From G963664835 sp963664835 (GTDB taxonomy: Bacteria; Chloroflexota; UBA6077; FW602-bin22; JBCLEL01): a stretch of DNA of 64,000 nt. Location of the stretch: NCBI GenBank assembly GCA_963664835.2, contig CAXXUG010000020.1, forward strand, positions 310,001 to 374,000, read 5' to 3'. A model generated the notes under the pieces. The model had not been told where the DNA came from, did no database searches, and saw nothing but the letters and a program-made list of their open reading frames with translations. Position numbers and translations under genes: made by a program. Positions 1 through 8,073 of the stretch are shown here, piece after piece (position 1 is the stretch's first letter; each line of letters begins with the position of its first letter).

Positions 1-1
1 G

Positions 2-139
2 CACGTCGAGAGACATTATATGCCGGTCTACGATGGCCAGCACTGGCCGGAGTATTGGCGCTCGATAGACGATGCTCGCCATCAGCGTTGGGTAAGCCGG
101 CTGGATGAGCTGGGAGTCCTGGAGACACCGCCGGCGTAG
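2..139 (+). CDS. C-terminal end of an unrecognised protein (partial)
   Basis: The window opens inside a frame that stays open from base 2 to a TAG at 137-139, giving 45 residues rich in Trp, Tyr, His and Arg and ending LETPPA. The composition looks like real protein rather than a shadow frame, but the family cannot be named from this tail. The strand matches the S66 peptidase downstream, from which it is separated by about 300 nt of repeat-bearing DNA. Confidence 0.45.
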   Translation, partial: HVERHYMPVYDGQHWPEYWRSIDDARHQRWVSRLDELGVLETPPA

Positions 140-225
140 GTACGTGGGGTACGCCGGCCCGGGTTGGTCCCGGTGGTAGGCGGGTCTTCTCAACGGTCGC
201 TCGGGACCAGGGTTGGTTGCCGGGA

Positions 226-400
226 GCGGGGGACAAGCCCCCGCGCTACATTTCCCATCCCCACCCGTTCTGGATTCCGGCCTCCGCCGGAATGACGAAA
301 GTGAAGGGCCGGAATGACGAAGTGGGGGGCCGGTATGACAAGTTCGGGAGCAGTGGTATGCGGGCGCTCTCGGCGCCAGGTATGATCATTTTCGTACCAA
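226..400. repeat. Dispersed intergenic repeat, copy A
   Basis: The stretch opens with a hairpin GCGGGGG-ACAAG-CCCCCGC followed by GCTACATT, continues through GGAATGACGAA-like units, and ends in ATCATTTTCGTACCAA (385-400). The same blocks recur at 10335-10551 and 17899-18160, with a hairpin fragment at 55396-55421. Short open frames inside are not conserved and are not called. The remaining bases of 140-436 show nothing else. Confidence 0.8.
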
Positions 401-436
401 TTGATCCTCTTACTGCACTGATAGAGTCACGATACG

Positions 437-1453
437 ATGAGAGTCATTAGGCCTCGGCGGCTGCGGCGGGGCGATGTCGTTGGGGTCATTAGCCCCTCTT
501 GGGGAGGCGCCGGCGCGTTTCCACACCGGGTTGATATGGGCGTCAGGCACCTTGAGTCCCTTGGGTTCAGGGTCCGGCTCGGCCGCCACGCGACGAATCA
601 ACGGGGCTTTGTGTCCGACACGGCCGAGAACCGTGTCAGCGACATTCACGAGATGTTCGCAGACCCGGAGGTTCGGGCGATTGTCGCGGCGACGGGAGGC
701 GACCACTCCTGCCACCTGTTGCCACTGCTCGACTTCAGCTTGATACGGAACAACCCAAAGATCTTTATGGGCTACTCGGACGTAACGGTCCTCAACGTCA
801 GCATCTGGACGAAGGCTCGTATCGTCACGTTCAACGGTCCCGCGCTGCTCAGCGACTTTGCCGAGTATCCCCGCATGTTCGACTATACCGAGGCTTCGTT
901 TATGCGGACCGTGTGTCGCGCGGAGCCGGCCGGCGCGATCCAACCATCGGAGTGGTGGACCGAGGAGTTCCTCGACTGGGGCGCGAAGAAGGACCTGGAA
1001 CGCCCACGCGAGCGCCAGCCATCCGAAGGGCCGACGTGGCTCCGGCGTGGATACGCCGAAGGGACGCTGGTCGGAGGGTGCATGGAGTCTATGCAGCACC
1101 TGCGGGGAACTGAGTATTGGCCCGATTTCGCCGGCGCGATTCTGTTCCTCGAAACCTCCGAGGAAAAGCCGGGTCCGGCGAAGGTGGATGGTGTATTGAT
1201 GGACTACGAGAACATGGGCGTCTTCGAAAGGATCAGCGGACTGCTATTCGGCCGGCCGATGTACTACACGCAAGGCGAGAAGCAAGAGCTGTACAAGGTG
1301 ATCCTGGATCGTACCGAGGGTTACGAGTTTCCAATCGTGGCGAACCTGGATTTTGGTCACACCGCACCGCAGTTCGTCCTGCCGATCGGGTGCCGGGGGC
1401 GCATCGACGGTATCAACGAGCGATTCGAGATTATCGAGTCGGCGGTGAGCTGA
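437..1453 (+). CDS. S66 family LD-carboxypeptidase / MccF-like serine peptidase
   Basis: A 338-residue protein of the S66 family, whose members cleave the L,D-bond of murein tetrapeptides (LdcA) or hydrolyse microcin C-type acyl-sulfamoyl adenylates (MccF). The nucleophile motif GYSDVT lies near residues 112-117, with Ser114 as nucleophile. The triad Glu would lie in FLETSEE (about 237) and the His in FGHTAPQF (about 308), which is the standard S66 order. No signal peptide is visible, so a cytoplasmic enzyme is expected. Length and N-terminal RPRRLRRGDVVGVISPS fit the family. Its last 20 or so codons reappear in degraded form at 2263-2330. Whether it acts in murein recycling or antibiotic immunity cannot be decided from sequence. 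Confidence 0.9.
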   Translation: MRVIRPRRLRRGDVVGVISPSWGGAGAFPHRVDMGVRHLESLGFRVRLGRHATNQRGFVSDTAENRVSDIHEMFADPEVRAIVAATGGDHSCHLLPLLDFSLIRNNPKIFMGYSDVTVLNVSIWTKARIVTFNGPALLSDFAEYPRMFDYTEASFMRTVCRAEPAGAIQPSEWWTEEFLDWGAKKDLERPRERQPSEGPTWLRRGYAEGTLVGGCMESMQHLRGTEYWPDFAGAILFLETSEEKPGPAKVDGVLMDYENMGVFERISGLLFGRPMYYTQGEKQELYKVILDRTEGYEFPIVANLDFGHTAPQFVLPIGCRGRIDGINERFEIIESAVS

Positions 1454-1589
1454 GGTCCGGCCGGCCGGCGGATGGCGAGCCTCACGCGTGCGAGGCCGGC
1501 TCGAGAATAGTGGATGAAGGCTCCCCAACCGACAAGATCTTTGGGCAGTCGGTTCGCGATGGGTTCTTAAACTTGTTCTCATGCTGATG

Positions 1590-1608
1590 TCATGATAGGT
1601 TCATGATA
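1590..1608. promoter_or_regulatory. TCATGATA direct repeat, candidate TA operator
   Basis: Two TCATGATA units (1590-1597 and 1601-1608) lie 11 bp apart, about one helical turn, and the second touches the ATG of the antitoxin gene. Each contains the palindrome TCATGA. FitA/VapB proteins are known to repress their own operons, so this is a plausible autoregulatory site (inference). Confidence 0.4.
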
Positions 1609-1841
1609 TGGTCAACCTGCATGTAAGAAACGTGCCGCACGAACTCTATGAAAAACTCCGCGTGCACGCGCGCAAGAGCAACACAACCATGAGCGCGGTT
1701 GTCCTTGCGGCGCTGGAGCGAGAAATGGCGATGAGAGAGTGGCGGACACGATTTGCCGAACGTCCCACGACCGATCTGGGGGTCGAGGCGGCTATTCTGC
1801 TCGCTCGGGAACGCTCTCTCCGCGACACGGAGACAGGGTGA
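1608..1841 (+). CDS. FitA/VapB-type ribbon-helix-helix antitoxin
   Basis: A 77-residue protein. The N-terminal half (VNLHVRNVPHELYEKLRVHARKSNTTMSAVVLAALERE) has the beta-strand plus two-helix layout of Arc/MetJ ribbon-helix-helix antitoxins of the FitA class. The C-terminal tail would bind and block the PIN toxin encoded next. The stop overlaps the toxin GTG as GTGA, which indicates translational coupling. A direct repeat at the start codon is a possible operator. The tail WRTRF..RPTTDLG.EAAILLARERSLR is echoed by a decayed copy at 2332-2418, so this locus was once partly duplicated. Confidence 0.9.
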   Translation: MVNLHVRNVPHELYEKLRVHARKSNTTMSAVVLAALEREMAMREWRTRFAERPTTDLGVEAAILLARERSLRDTETG

Positions 1842-2239
1842 GCCGTTACGTCCTCGATGCCTCGGTCGCGGTCGAGTTCCTCCTGAAAACCCCTCTCGGG
1901 GTCATGGTGGCCGCAATCATCGAGGGCGCGTCCCTGGTTGCGCCCGAGTTGATGGATGCGGAGGTGCTGTCTGTCTTGCGACGGGCCGTGCTGAATGGCC
2001 ACCTCGAAGAGGCGCGGGCGCAGATGGCGATCGAAGACTTGGCCGGTTGGCCGGTGGGCCGCGTCTCGCACCGTCTCTTGACGCCGCTAGCCTGGCGGTA
2101 CTACCGTAACGTCAGCGCCTACGACGCATTCTACGTAGCCGCCGCCCACACGCAGGGTATTCCTTTACTTACCGCTGACGGGCGACTGTCACGGGCGTCC
2201 GGATTGGGTGTTGTCATAAATCATGTCCATGTGGGGTAA
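1838..2239 (+). CDS. VapC-type PIN-domain toxin
   Basis: A 133-residue PIN-domain ribonuclease, the toxin of a type II pair. The GTG start at 1838 overlaps the antitoxin stop by 4 nt and gives VSRYVLDASVAVEFLL. The acidic metal ligands of the PIN fold are visible: Asp in LDAS, Glu in PELMDAEVLSVLRR, Asp in SAYDAFYVAAA, and Asp in PLLTADGRLSR. Frames with earlier starts would run deep into the antitoxin gene and lack family similarity. PIN toxins of this type cleave tRNA or rRNA; the target here is unknown. Confidence 0.92.
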   Translation: MSRYVLDASVAVEFLLKTPLGVMVAAIIEGASLVAPELMDAEVLSVLRRAVLNGHLEEARAQMAIEDLAGWPVGRVSHRLLTPLAWRYYRNVSAYDAFYVAAAHTQGIPLLTADGRLSRASGLGVVINHVHVG

Positions 2240-2262
2240 CTCCGGATCAACCTGAGCGCGCG

Positions 2263-2418
2263 GAGTTCCCGATCAATGCTGACGTGGTTTCGGGTCACAC
2301 GGCGCCACAGTTTGTGTTGCCGATCGGAGAGTGGCGGGAACATCTGGACGAGCGTCCCAAGACCGAATTCGGAACAGAGGCGGCAACCTTGCTGGCGGAA
2401 GAACGCTCTCTTCGTTGA
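2263..2418 (+). pseudogene. Decayed duplicate: S66 peptidase C-terminus joined to FitA antitoxin C-terminus
   Basis: One open frame reads EFPINADVV.GHTAPQFVLPIGE (2263-2331), matching the intact peptidase end EFPIVANLDFGHTAPQFVLPIG. It then runs directly into WREHLDERPKTEFGTEAATLLAEERSLR (2332-2418), matching the tail of the intact antitoxin. Both partners lie in the same order as the genes at 437-1841, but the middle has been deleted. No start codon or ribosome site of its own is convincing. The following 2419-2689 shows no gene; only the first bases (GGAGACGGGCGGAGC) still resemble the antitoxin/toxin junction. Confidence 0.85.
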
Positions 2419-2689
2419 GTGGAGACGGGCGGAGCGGCATTTGCCGCGGTCGTACGGAGCCTTGCGCGCCTAGGTCGTGGAATGTATTATGACCGGCAAT
2501 CTCGCGGATTTGACCTGTGAGGGGCGCGAGTCCGGAAGAGCGAAAGAACTCGGTGGCCGGTGAAGGGTACCGAATATTCGACGAGGAAGCCTAGAACTGC
2601 GTCAGGTGCCGGCAGGGATGCCTGAGAAAGGGGTGCTAACCATTGGAGAGGCAGGTCGAGTTTAAGTCGGCCACAGTGAGTTAAAGACG

Positions 2690-2706
2690 AGAATCACCGA
2701 GATTCT
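2690..2706. promoter_or_regulatory. Inverted repeat upstream of the sugar importer operon
   Basis: AGAATC-ACCGA-GATTCT, perfect 6-bp arms, centred about 36 nt before the ATG of the binding-protein gene. The position suits a repressor site or leader hairpin. No recognisable regulator is encoded nearby. Confidence 0.3.
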
Positions 2707-2733
2707 TCCATAGACTGAATTAGGAGAGTTTGC

Positions 2734-4260
2734 ATGTTAAAGCGCAAAGTGAGTCGCCGAACAGTTCTAGCCGGCTTGGGAGCCACCGCGGCTCTGCCAA
2801 TTCTGGCCGCTTGCCAGCCTCAGGTGGTCGAGAAGGTTGTCGAGAAGCCGGTCGAGGTTGTGGTTACTCAGGTCGTCGAGAAGGTCGTAGAGAAGGAAGT
2901 TGTCGTCGAGAAGCCGGTCGAGGTTGTGACCGAGAAGATCGTCGAGAAAGAGGTGGTGGTAGAGGTCGAGAAGGAGGTCGAGGTCGAGAAGGTCGTCATG
3001 ATGACCGGGCCAAGGCGAATGGACGGAGTCTCACTCCGGCTCTCGATCTGGCATCCGGCTTTGGGCCCATACTGGCCGCTTATCGAGGAGAAAATCGGCA
3101 TAAAGATCATAGAGGAAGTCACGCCCTACACCGGCTTCTTCCAGAAGTTGATGACGTCACTGGTTGGTGGGGTTGGACCAGACCTGATCTCTATCGACGC
3201 TAATGAGAACGGTCAGTTCTTCAAGTCCGGTCATATGTTGCCGTTCAATGATTGGCTCAAGGCCGAGAACGTCGACATGTCGAAGTGGGCCTCCGATCCG
3301 CTCTTGGAGAACGGCTACAAGGGCAAGATCTATGGACTGTCGCTGTTCACAATGCACGATGCGTACGTCGTGATAAACAAGGGGCTGGCGGACAAGGATG
3401 GTCTGTTGGCAGACGCGCCGCTTTGGGGTCGAGACAACTTTGACATGTGGTCTTGGGACGACTTCGCCGAATGGCTGAAGGCCGGCACCAAGATGAATTC
3501 CGACGGCACCTTCGAGCAGTATGGCTATGGCAGTACATCCTCTGGCCTATTCCTGATCGAGCCTCGGATGGCGCAGTTGGGCGGGACCAAGTACGACGAC
3601 GACTGGAGCTACGAAGAAACCGAATCGATGTCCAACTCACCCGCGTGGGTGGAGGCGGTCCAATCGGTTGTCGACCTCAATCTCAAGCACAAGGTGAATC
3701 CGACGCCTGATGCCCAGAAGGCCATCCAAGGTGGATCATTCCTGGCTCAGAAAGCAGTCTGCGCCTCGACCTGGTCGACACCCGCTATTTGGCCGGTCAA
3801 GGACACCTTCGAGCAAGAGTGGATACACTTCCCGTGGAAGGGCAGTCGGTCCCACGCCTTCGGGGCCAACATGTTCGGTGTCAACAAATTGTCCAAGGAA
3901 CAGGAGGCCGCTTTTCACCTGACGACTGTGTTCACGACGGACCCCGATATTGGTAGAGAGTGGACCAAGACCGCCGTACCGGCTTATGATCCGCTGCCGC
4001 TGGTAGGATCGATGCCTGAGGGCCCGGCAAAGACCATCCACCATATATCGATATCACGTATCGCAAACATGAGCACGTTGCCGGAGAACACCGAGAATAC
4101 CCTCGTGTATGCGCGGTTCTGGGGCGGCAAGGCTGGCGTGTTCACCAGGGACACCTTGAAGACCGCGGTCGACCAGGTGCTCCTTGGCAAGGCGACGGCT
4201 CAAGAGGCCCTGAACGACGCCAAGGAACGGATCGACAGCGAGCTCGCCAAGCACAGCTAA
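2734..4260 (+). CDS. Sugar ABC importer, substrate-binding lipoprotein (family 1)
   Basis: A 508-residue extracellular solute-binding protein. The N-terminus has a Tat-like SRRTVLAGL and a lipobox LAAC with Cys27, so it should be a membrane-anchored lipoprotein. Residues 28 to about 90 are a low-complexity tether of VVEKPVEVVVTQVVEK-type repeats. The mature domain that follows resembles the glycerol-3-phosphate/maltose class of binding proteins, with many Trp and Tyr residues as expected for sugar stacking (for example WSWDDFAEWLKAG). The start follows AGGAGAG. Two matching permeases lie downstream but no ATPase is present, which is common where a shared MsiK-type ATPase serves several importers. 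The substrate cannot be assigned. Confidence 0.9.
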   Translation: MLKRKVSRRTVLAGLGATAALPILAACQPQVVEKVVEKPVEVVVTQVVEKVVEKEVVVEKPVEVVTEKIVEKEVVVEVEKEVEVEKVVMMTGPRRMDGVSLRLSIWHPALGPYWPLIEEKIGIKIIEEVTPYTGFFQKLMTSLVGGVGPDLISIDANENGQFFKSGHMLPFNDWLKAENVDMSKWASDPLLENGYKGKIYGLSLFTMHDAYVVINKGLADKDGLLADAPLWGRDNFDMWSWDDFAEWLKAGTKMNSDGTFEQYGYGSTSSGLFLIEPRMAQLGGTKYDDDWSYEETESMSNSPAWVEAVQSVVDLNLKHKVNPTPDAQKAIQGGSFLAQKAVCASTWSTPAIWPVKDTFEQEWIHFPWKGSRSHAFGANMFGVNKLSKEQEAAFHLTTVFTTDPDIGREWTKTAVPAYDPLPLVGSMPEGPAKTIHHISISRIANMSTLPENTENTLVYARFWGGKAGVFTRDTLKTAVDQVLLGKATAQEALNDAKERIDSELAKHS

Positions 4261-4567
4261 TCGATTCACAACCTTAGCTAAGAGGAGTGGGTTGCCGGGC
4301 CCGGCGCCATGAGTGTCGGGTCCGGTTCCACTTAGACTAACTGCCCATCGGCGGTGGCCCTGAGATTTCCGCTAGGGGATCTCACTCGAGTAGATGCTGC
4401 CGGGGGCGTCTTCCCATCCTGTGACGGGAGGATATTGGTTTGATAGTGGGTCCGTGCGGCTTTCCGGTTTTGGAGCCGGTGCGATGATGCCGGCCGCTCG
4501 AGCCGGGCGGTTTGCGCAGCGCTGGGTCCACAGATGACGGCGTGGAGATCGACCACTGAAGAAGCAA
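4261..4567. other. Non-coding gap between binding protein and permease
   Basis: About 307 nt without a credible gene. A perfect palindrome GCCGGGCCCGGC (4294-4305) lies shortly after the binding-protein stop and could form a stem that lowers read-through into the permease genes. There is no U-tract. Nothing else is seen. Confidence 0.4.
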
Positions 4568-5533
4568 GTGACCAAGAGAGACGATAGGCGGTTGCTTCCA
4601 ATTGCCGGCGGGGCCACGGCGTTGTCCCGGCGCCGCGGTTACTCGCCGCTTGCAATACGCCGCGCCCTGTATGGCTATGCCTGCTTGTTGCCCTGGATCA
4701 TCGGATTCGTCGTATTTACCGCCGGTCCAATAATCGCCTCGTTCGGCATCTCCTTGACGTTTTGGCCGATCTTGCGGGAGGCAAAGTGGGCCGGCCTCGA
4801 CAACTATCATGAGATGCTGTTCATCGACCCGCTCTTCTGGCAATCCCTCAAAGTTACCAGCATTTACTGCTTGTTCGCAGTCCCCGCAGGTGTAATCGTT
4901 GGATACCTGATCGCTCTATTCCTCAACCAGAAGGTTTGGGGATTGTCGGTCTGGCGGACGATGTATTTCATGCCGTCGATCGTGCCGGCCATTGCATCGG
5001 TATATCTCTGGATCTGGATTTTCAATCCTGACTACGGGATTATCAATGGCGTTCTTTCCCATATCGGGCAGCGCGGCCCCAAGTGGTTCGGTTCGGAAGA
5101 GTGGGTACTGCCGGCGTTTATTCTCATGCAGCTGTGGACGGCGGGAGCGGGGCTAGTTCTGTACCTGGCGGCGTTGCAAGGCGTGCCGACAACGCTCTAC
5201 GACGCATCCAAGGTCGATGGAGCGAATGCCTGGCAGCGACTATTCAATATCACGCTGCCGATGACGTCGCCGGTTATCCTGTTCACTTTCTTGACCGGCA
5301 TGATCGGGTCTTTTCAAATATTCACCGCCGGCTACATAGCCACCGCCGGAGGGCCAAACAACGCCTCCCTGTTCTACGTGCTGTACCTGTTCCGCAACGG
5401 CTGGGAGTACTACAAGATGGGCTACGCGGCGGCGCTGGCGTGGGTTTTGCTCGTAATAATGTTGATACTGACGCTGCTGATGCTCTTGGCATCGAGACGA
5501 CTGGTGTATTACGAGTACAGCGAGAGGACGTGA
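4568..5533 (+). CDS. Sugar ABC importer permease, MalF/UgpA type
   Basis: A 321-residue inner-membrane protein with about six hydrophobic segments, the first near residues 36-60 (YACLLPWIIGFVVFTAGPIIASFGISL). The EAA loop that contacts the ATPase reads DASKVDGANAWQRLFNITLPMTSPV near residues 213-237. A GTG start follows GAAGAAGCAA. It would pair with the MalG-type subunit beginning 6 nt after its stop to form the heterodimeric channel for the lipoprotein encoded upstream. Confidence 0.92.
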   Translation: MTKRDDRRLLPIAGGATALSRRRGYSPLAIRRALYGYACLLPWIIGFVVFTAGPIIASFGISLTFWPILREAKWAGLDNYHEMLFIDPLFWQSLKVTSIYCLFAVPAGVIVGYLIALFLNQKVWGLSVWRTMYFMPSIVPAIASVYLWIWIFNPDYGIINGVLSHIGQRGPKWFGSEEWVLPAFILMQLWTAGAGLVLYLAALQGVPTTLYDASKVDGANAWQRLFNITLPMTSPVILFTFLTGMIGSFQIFTAGYIATAGGPNNASLFYVLYLFRNGWEYYKMGYAAALAWVLLVIMLILTLLMLLASRRLVYYEYSERT

Positions 5534-5539
5534 GAAGCG

Positions 5540-6454
5540 ATGGCTGTAACCTCTCAAGTCCCTAAACCGAGCTTAGAGGCCCAACGCGTCCGGCCCCGCC
5601 GGATTTCGTGGCAGCGAATCACGGGTCGTAGCTTTCTGTACATAGTACTCATTGCCGGCGCCGTGCTGTTCATCGTGCCACTTCTATGGCTGATCTCCAC
5701 CTCTCTCAAGCCAGAGACAGACGTATTTCTCTTTCCTCCCAGTCTGTTTCCTTCGAGATTCGACCTTACCACCTACCCGGGGGCGCTGGAGCGTTATCCG
5801 TTCCTCCAGGGCTTCCGCAACACTATGATTATCGTGATCGGAGTCGAGGTTGGACGACTGCTCAGCTCGACGCTGGCGGCTTATGCTTTTGCCCGGCTGC
5901 GGTTCCCGTTGCGCAACACGCTGTTCATCGTGGTCCTGAGTACGATGATGTTGCCCTATCACGTAACCCTGATTCCACAGTTCTTGATCTTCCGCGACTT
6001 CGGTTGGCTGGATACGTTCCTGCCGCTGACGGTGCCGGCATGGTTTGCCACCTCGGCGTTCTACGTGTTCCTGCTGCGGCAGTTCTTCCTCCAGATCCCG
6101 TTGGAGTATGACGACTCGGCGGAGATCGATGGCTGCAGCCCGATTGGCACCTACTGGTACATCATCTTACCGATGTCGCTGCCAGCGCTGGGCGCGGTGG
6201 CGATCTTCACGTTCATGGCCGAGTGGAACGACTACTTCGCGCCGCTTATCTACCTGAATTCTACGGACAACTACACGCTCGCACTCCACTTCAGGAACTG
6301 GGAGAGGAATCCGTCCAGCTCCGGCATTTGGAACCCGCCCTTCAACCAGACTATGGCGATTGCGACGATGATCACGATTCCGCCGGTGCTGGTCTTCTTC
6401 TTCGCCCAGCGCTATTTCATACAGGGTGTGGTGATCAGCGGAGTCAAGGGCTAG
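5540..6454 (+). CDS. Sugar ABC importer permease, MalG/UgpE type
   Basis: A 304-residue membrane protein with a hydrophobic segment near residues 32-55 and five more to the C-terminus, which ends in the family-typical YFIQGVVISGVKG. The EAA loop is DDSAEIDGCSPIGTYWYIILPMSLPAL. It starts 6 nt after the partner permease and closes the importer operon. No ATPase gene follows. Confidence 0.93.
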   Translation: MAVTSQVPKPSLEAQRVRPRRISWQRITGRSFLYIVLIAGAVLFIVPLLWLISTSLKPETDVFLFPPSLFPSRFDLTTYPGALERYPFLQGFRNTMIIVIGVEVGRLLSSTLAAYAFARLRFPLRNTLFIVVLSTMMLPYHVTLIPQFLIFRDFGWLDTFLPLTVPAWFATSAFYVFLLRQFFLQIPLEYDDSAEIDGCSPIGTYWYIILPMSLPALGAVAIFTFMAEWNDYFAPLIYLNSTDNYTLALHFRNWERNPSSSGIWNPPFNQTMAIATMITIPPVLVFFFAQRYFIQGVVISGVKG

Positions 6455-7065
6455 TCCGCGCACTCCCGCTTCCCGTTGCTCCTCGGACTCGATCAGAGCC
6501 TGTACATCGTCTCCCGACTATGGGAGCAATGCCGTAATCGCCATATTCGGGGAGCCGGCCAGGCCGGCGCGGATGCTCTGAGGGGCCGGCTGATTCGAAT
6601 GATATTCGACTGGGAAAAGCGGCTCCGAGCTTAGGTATCCTTTCAGGTAGCGTACGCTAAACTTTCAATCAGCCGGGGTCTAAACTTACAATTAGCCGAA
6701 TTCCAAGTTTGCATTGAACTCGCGGATGATTTGGCCTATCTGCGGCGCTATTGCTCAGATTCAAGAGGTACCTGTCGCCTCCTTTTCATCCTTCACCGCG
6801 ATATGTCCGGTTGGAAGTAGGGTCGGTCAGCATCCGAATGCCGCAACCCGATCGCAGGTTCGCTAATTGCTATCAATTTCTTTCTGTCGGCACGGACGGC
6901 TTCGGTTCTGTTCCTACGGTGGTCAGCGCGGTATACTGTGGAGTCAAAGCCTTGAATTTACGTAATAGGATCTGCAGTCTGCGTCGACGAGCAAATACCG
7001 TGGTTCAGATAGAATGTCAGAGGAGCAGGAGACCTGTATTATAAAGCCGATTGAAGGGGCAGGAT
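6455..7065. other. Gene-free interval with small repeats
   Basis: No convincing gene in about 610 nt; an open frame at 6751-7044 has no recognisable features. Two structures stand out. A palindrome TCGAAT-GAT-ATTCGA lies at 6595-6609. A 19-nt direct repeat, CTAAACTTTCAATCAGCCG (6657-6675) and CTAAACTTACAATTAGCCG (6680-6698), has 17 of 19 identical and a 23-nt period. The AT content is higher here than in flanking genes, so a promoter or regulator-binding region is possible. Confidence 0.35.
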
Positions 7066-7584
7066 GTGGCGTTAGCATTCGATACGCACAAAGCCATAAA
7101 GGGGCTTAAAGAAGCAGGGTTCGAGGAGGCTCAGGCCGAGGCCGTGGTAGCCACGGTTGGAGAGGCGATGAGCGGGAACGTGGCCACGAAGAGTGACATT
7201 GCCGGACTCGAAGTCGCAATCGTTGAGCTCAAAGCCGAACTCAAGAATGACATTAATAGGCTAGAGAGTAACATCGGTGAACTCAGGTCCGAGTTCAAGG
7301 GTGACATTAATAGGCTAGAGGGTAACATCGGTGAACTCAGGTCCGAGTTCAAGGGTGACATTAATAGGCTAGAGGGTAACATCGGTGAACTCAGGTCCGA
7401 GTTCAAGGGTGACATTAATGGGCTAGACGGTAACATCGGTGAACTCAGGTCCGAGTTCAAGGGTGACATTAATGGGCTAGACGGTAACATCGGTGGACTC
7501 AAGGGAGAGATGTATCGTCATATGTGGATTATGGGTGGTACTATCATCGCGGCCACCGTCGGACTAGTGAAGCTCCTGCCCTGA
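7066..7584 (+). CDS. DUF1640-like coiled-coil protein with C-terminal membrane anchor
   Basis: About 172 residues. The N-terminus (FDTHKAIKGLKEAGFEEAQAEAVVATVGEAM) matches the start of DUF1640/CCDC90-type coiled-coil proteins. The middle is a near-perfect tandem repeat of 18 residues (GELRSEFKGDINRLEGNI) encoded by 54-nt units. The end, MWIMGGTIIAATVGLVKLLP, is a single membrane helix. A GTG at 7066 preceded by GGGGCAGGA is preferred over an in-frame TTG at 7051, because it puts the family's FDTH motif near the start. The function of this family in bacteria is unknown. An 18-residue period equals five helical turns, so the rod may be nearly straight. Confidence 0.75.
   Translation: MALAFDTHKAIKGLKEAGFEEAQAEAVVATVGEAMSGNVATKSDIAGLEVAIVELKAELKNDINRLESNIGELRSEFKGDINRLEGNIGELRSEFKGDINRLEGNIGELRSEFKGDINGLDGNIGELRSEFKGDINGLDGNIGGLKGEMYRHMWIMGGTIIAATVGLVKLLP
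7249..7500 (+). repeat. 54-nt in-frame tandem repeat
   Basis: Between four and five copies of a 54-nt unit containing GTGAACTCAGGTCCGAGTTC lie head to tail in the coiled-coil gene. Copies differ by single substitutions (AGGCTAGAG or GGGCTAGAC), which points to recent slippage or unequal recombination. It is coding and not a CRISPR. Confidence 0.9.
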
Positions 7585-7731
7585 CCAGGCGAGATAAGAC
7601 CACTTGCGCGGAGAGCACGCAAGTCGGCAATCTCTTTCACACTTGGCAGCAAGTGGTCACCGTTGCTCTAAGATGGTAACTGCTCAGTCATCTTGCGATC
7701 CTAGAACCGATCGAGCCCAATCATACCGACT

Positions 7732-8073
7732 CTACTCCTGCGCGCTGATCAGCACGTCGATGGTTGTGCCAAGAGCGTCCGCTATTCGAGAAAGGGCGGA
7801 CGCGGAACCGGGTTTGAGCCCGCGCTCCATCTCGGAGAGATGACTCGCGCTGATGCCGGTTTTCTGAGAGAGTTCGCGCAGTGTCAGGCCAACGTGATCG
7901 CGAAATGCACGGATGGGGTTTTGCCCGCGCATGATGTCCAGAGCTACCTCGTGTGGGATGCGGCTGCCATCATCTGCTTCGAGAGCGGCAAGCCTTTCTT
8001 CAAGCTCGTCATTGCGGGCAACCAGAGCTTGGTATTCGGCCCGCGTCAGGGTAATAGTCTCGGCGCTAGCCAT
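7732..8073 (-). CDS. XRE-family antitoxin of a RelE-type pair
   Basis: A 113-residue protein. Residues 1-45 are helical (TLTRAEYQALVARNDELEERLAALEA), and the C-terminal part has the XRE helix-turn-helix (LTLRELSQKTGISASHLSEMERGLKPGSASALSRIADALG). The ATG at 8073 follows AGGAGAGAGGCCT and overlaps the toxin stop by 8 nt; an upstream start at 8106 would overlap it by 41. It is second in a toxin-first operon and probably binds the twin palindromes in front of the toxin. Confidence 0.88.
   Translation of the reverse strand: MASAETITLTRAEYQALVARNDELEERLAALEADDGSRIPHEVALDIMRGQNPIRAFRDHVGLTLRELSQKTGISASHLSEMERGLKPGSASALSRIADALGTTIDVLISAQE

Noticed and set aside
217..450. 77-codon open frame
   Set aside because: It runs through dispersed repeat copy A; the same repeat elsewhere gives unrelated peptides.
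2419..2689. Possible structured RNA before the sugar importer
   Set aside because: No pairing typical of a known riboswitch or tRNA was found; only a short inverted repeat nearer the start is supported.
6751..7044. 97-codon open frame
   Set aside because: No ribosome site, no family motif, composition unlike its neighbours; probably chance.
7249..7500. Regular repeats suggestive of a CRISPR array
   Set aside because: Units are directly adjacent with no unique spacers, and lie in frame within a coiled-coil gene.
7131..7502. Open frame on the minus strand with repeated Pro/Ser-rich units
   Set aside because: It is the antisense shadow of the 54-nt coding repeat; no ribosome site or known family.
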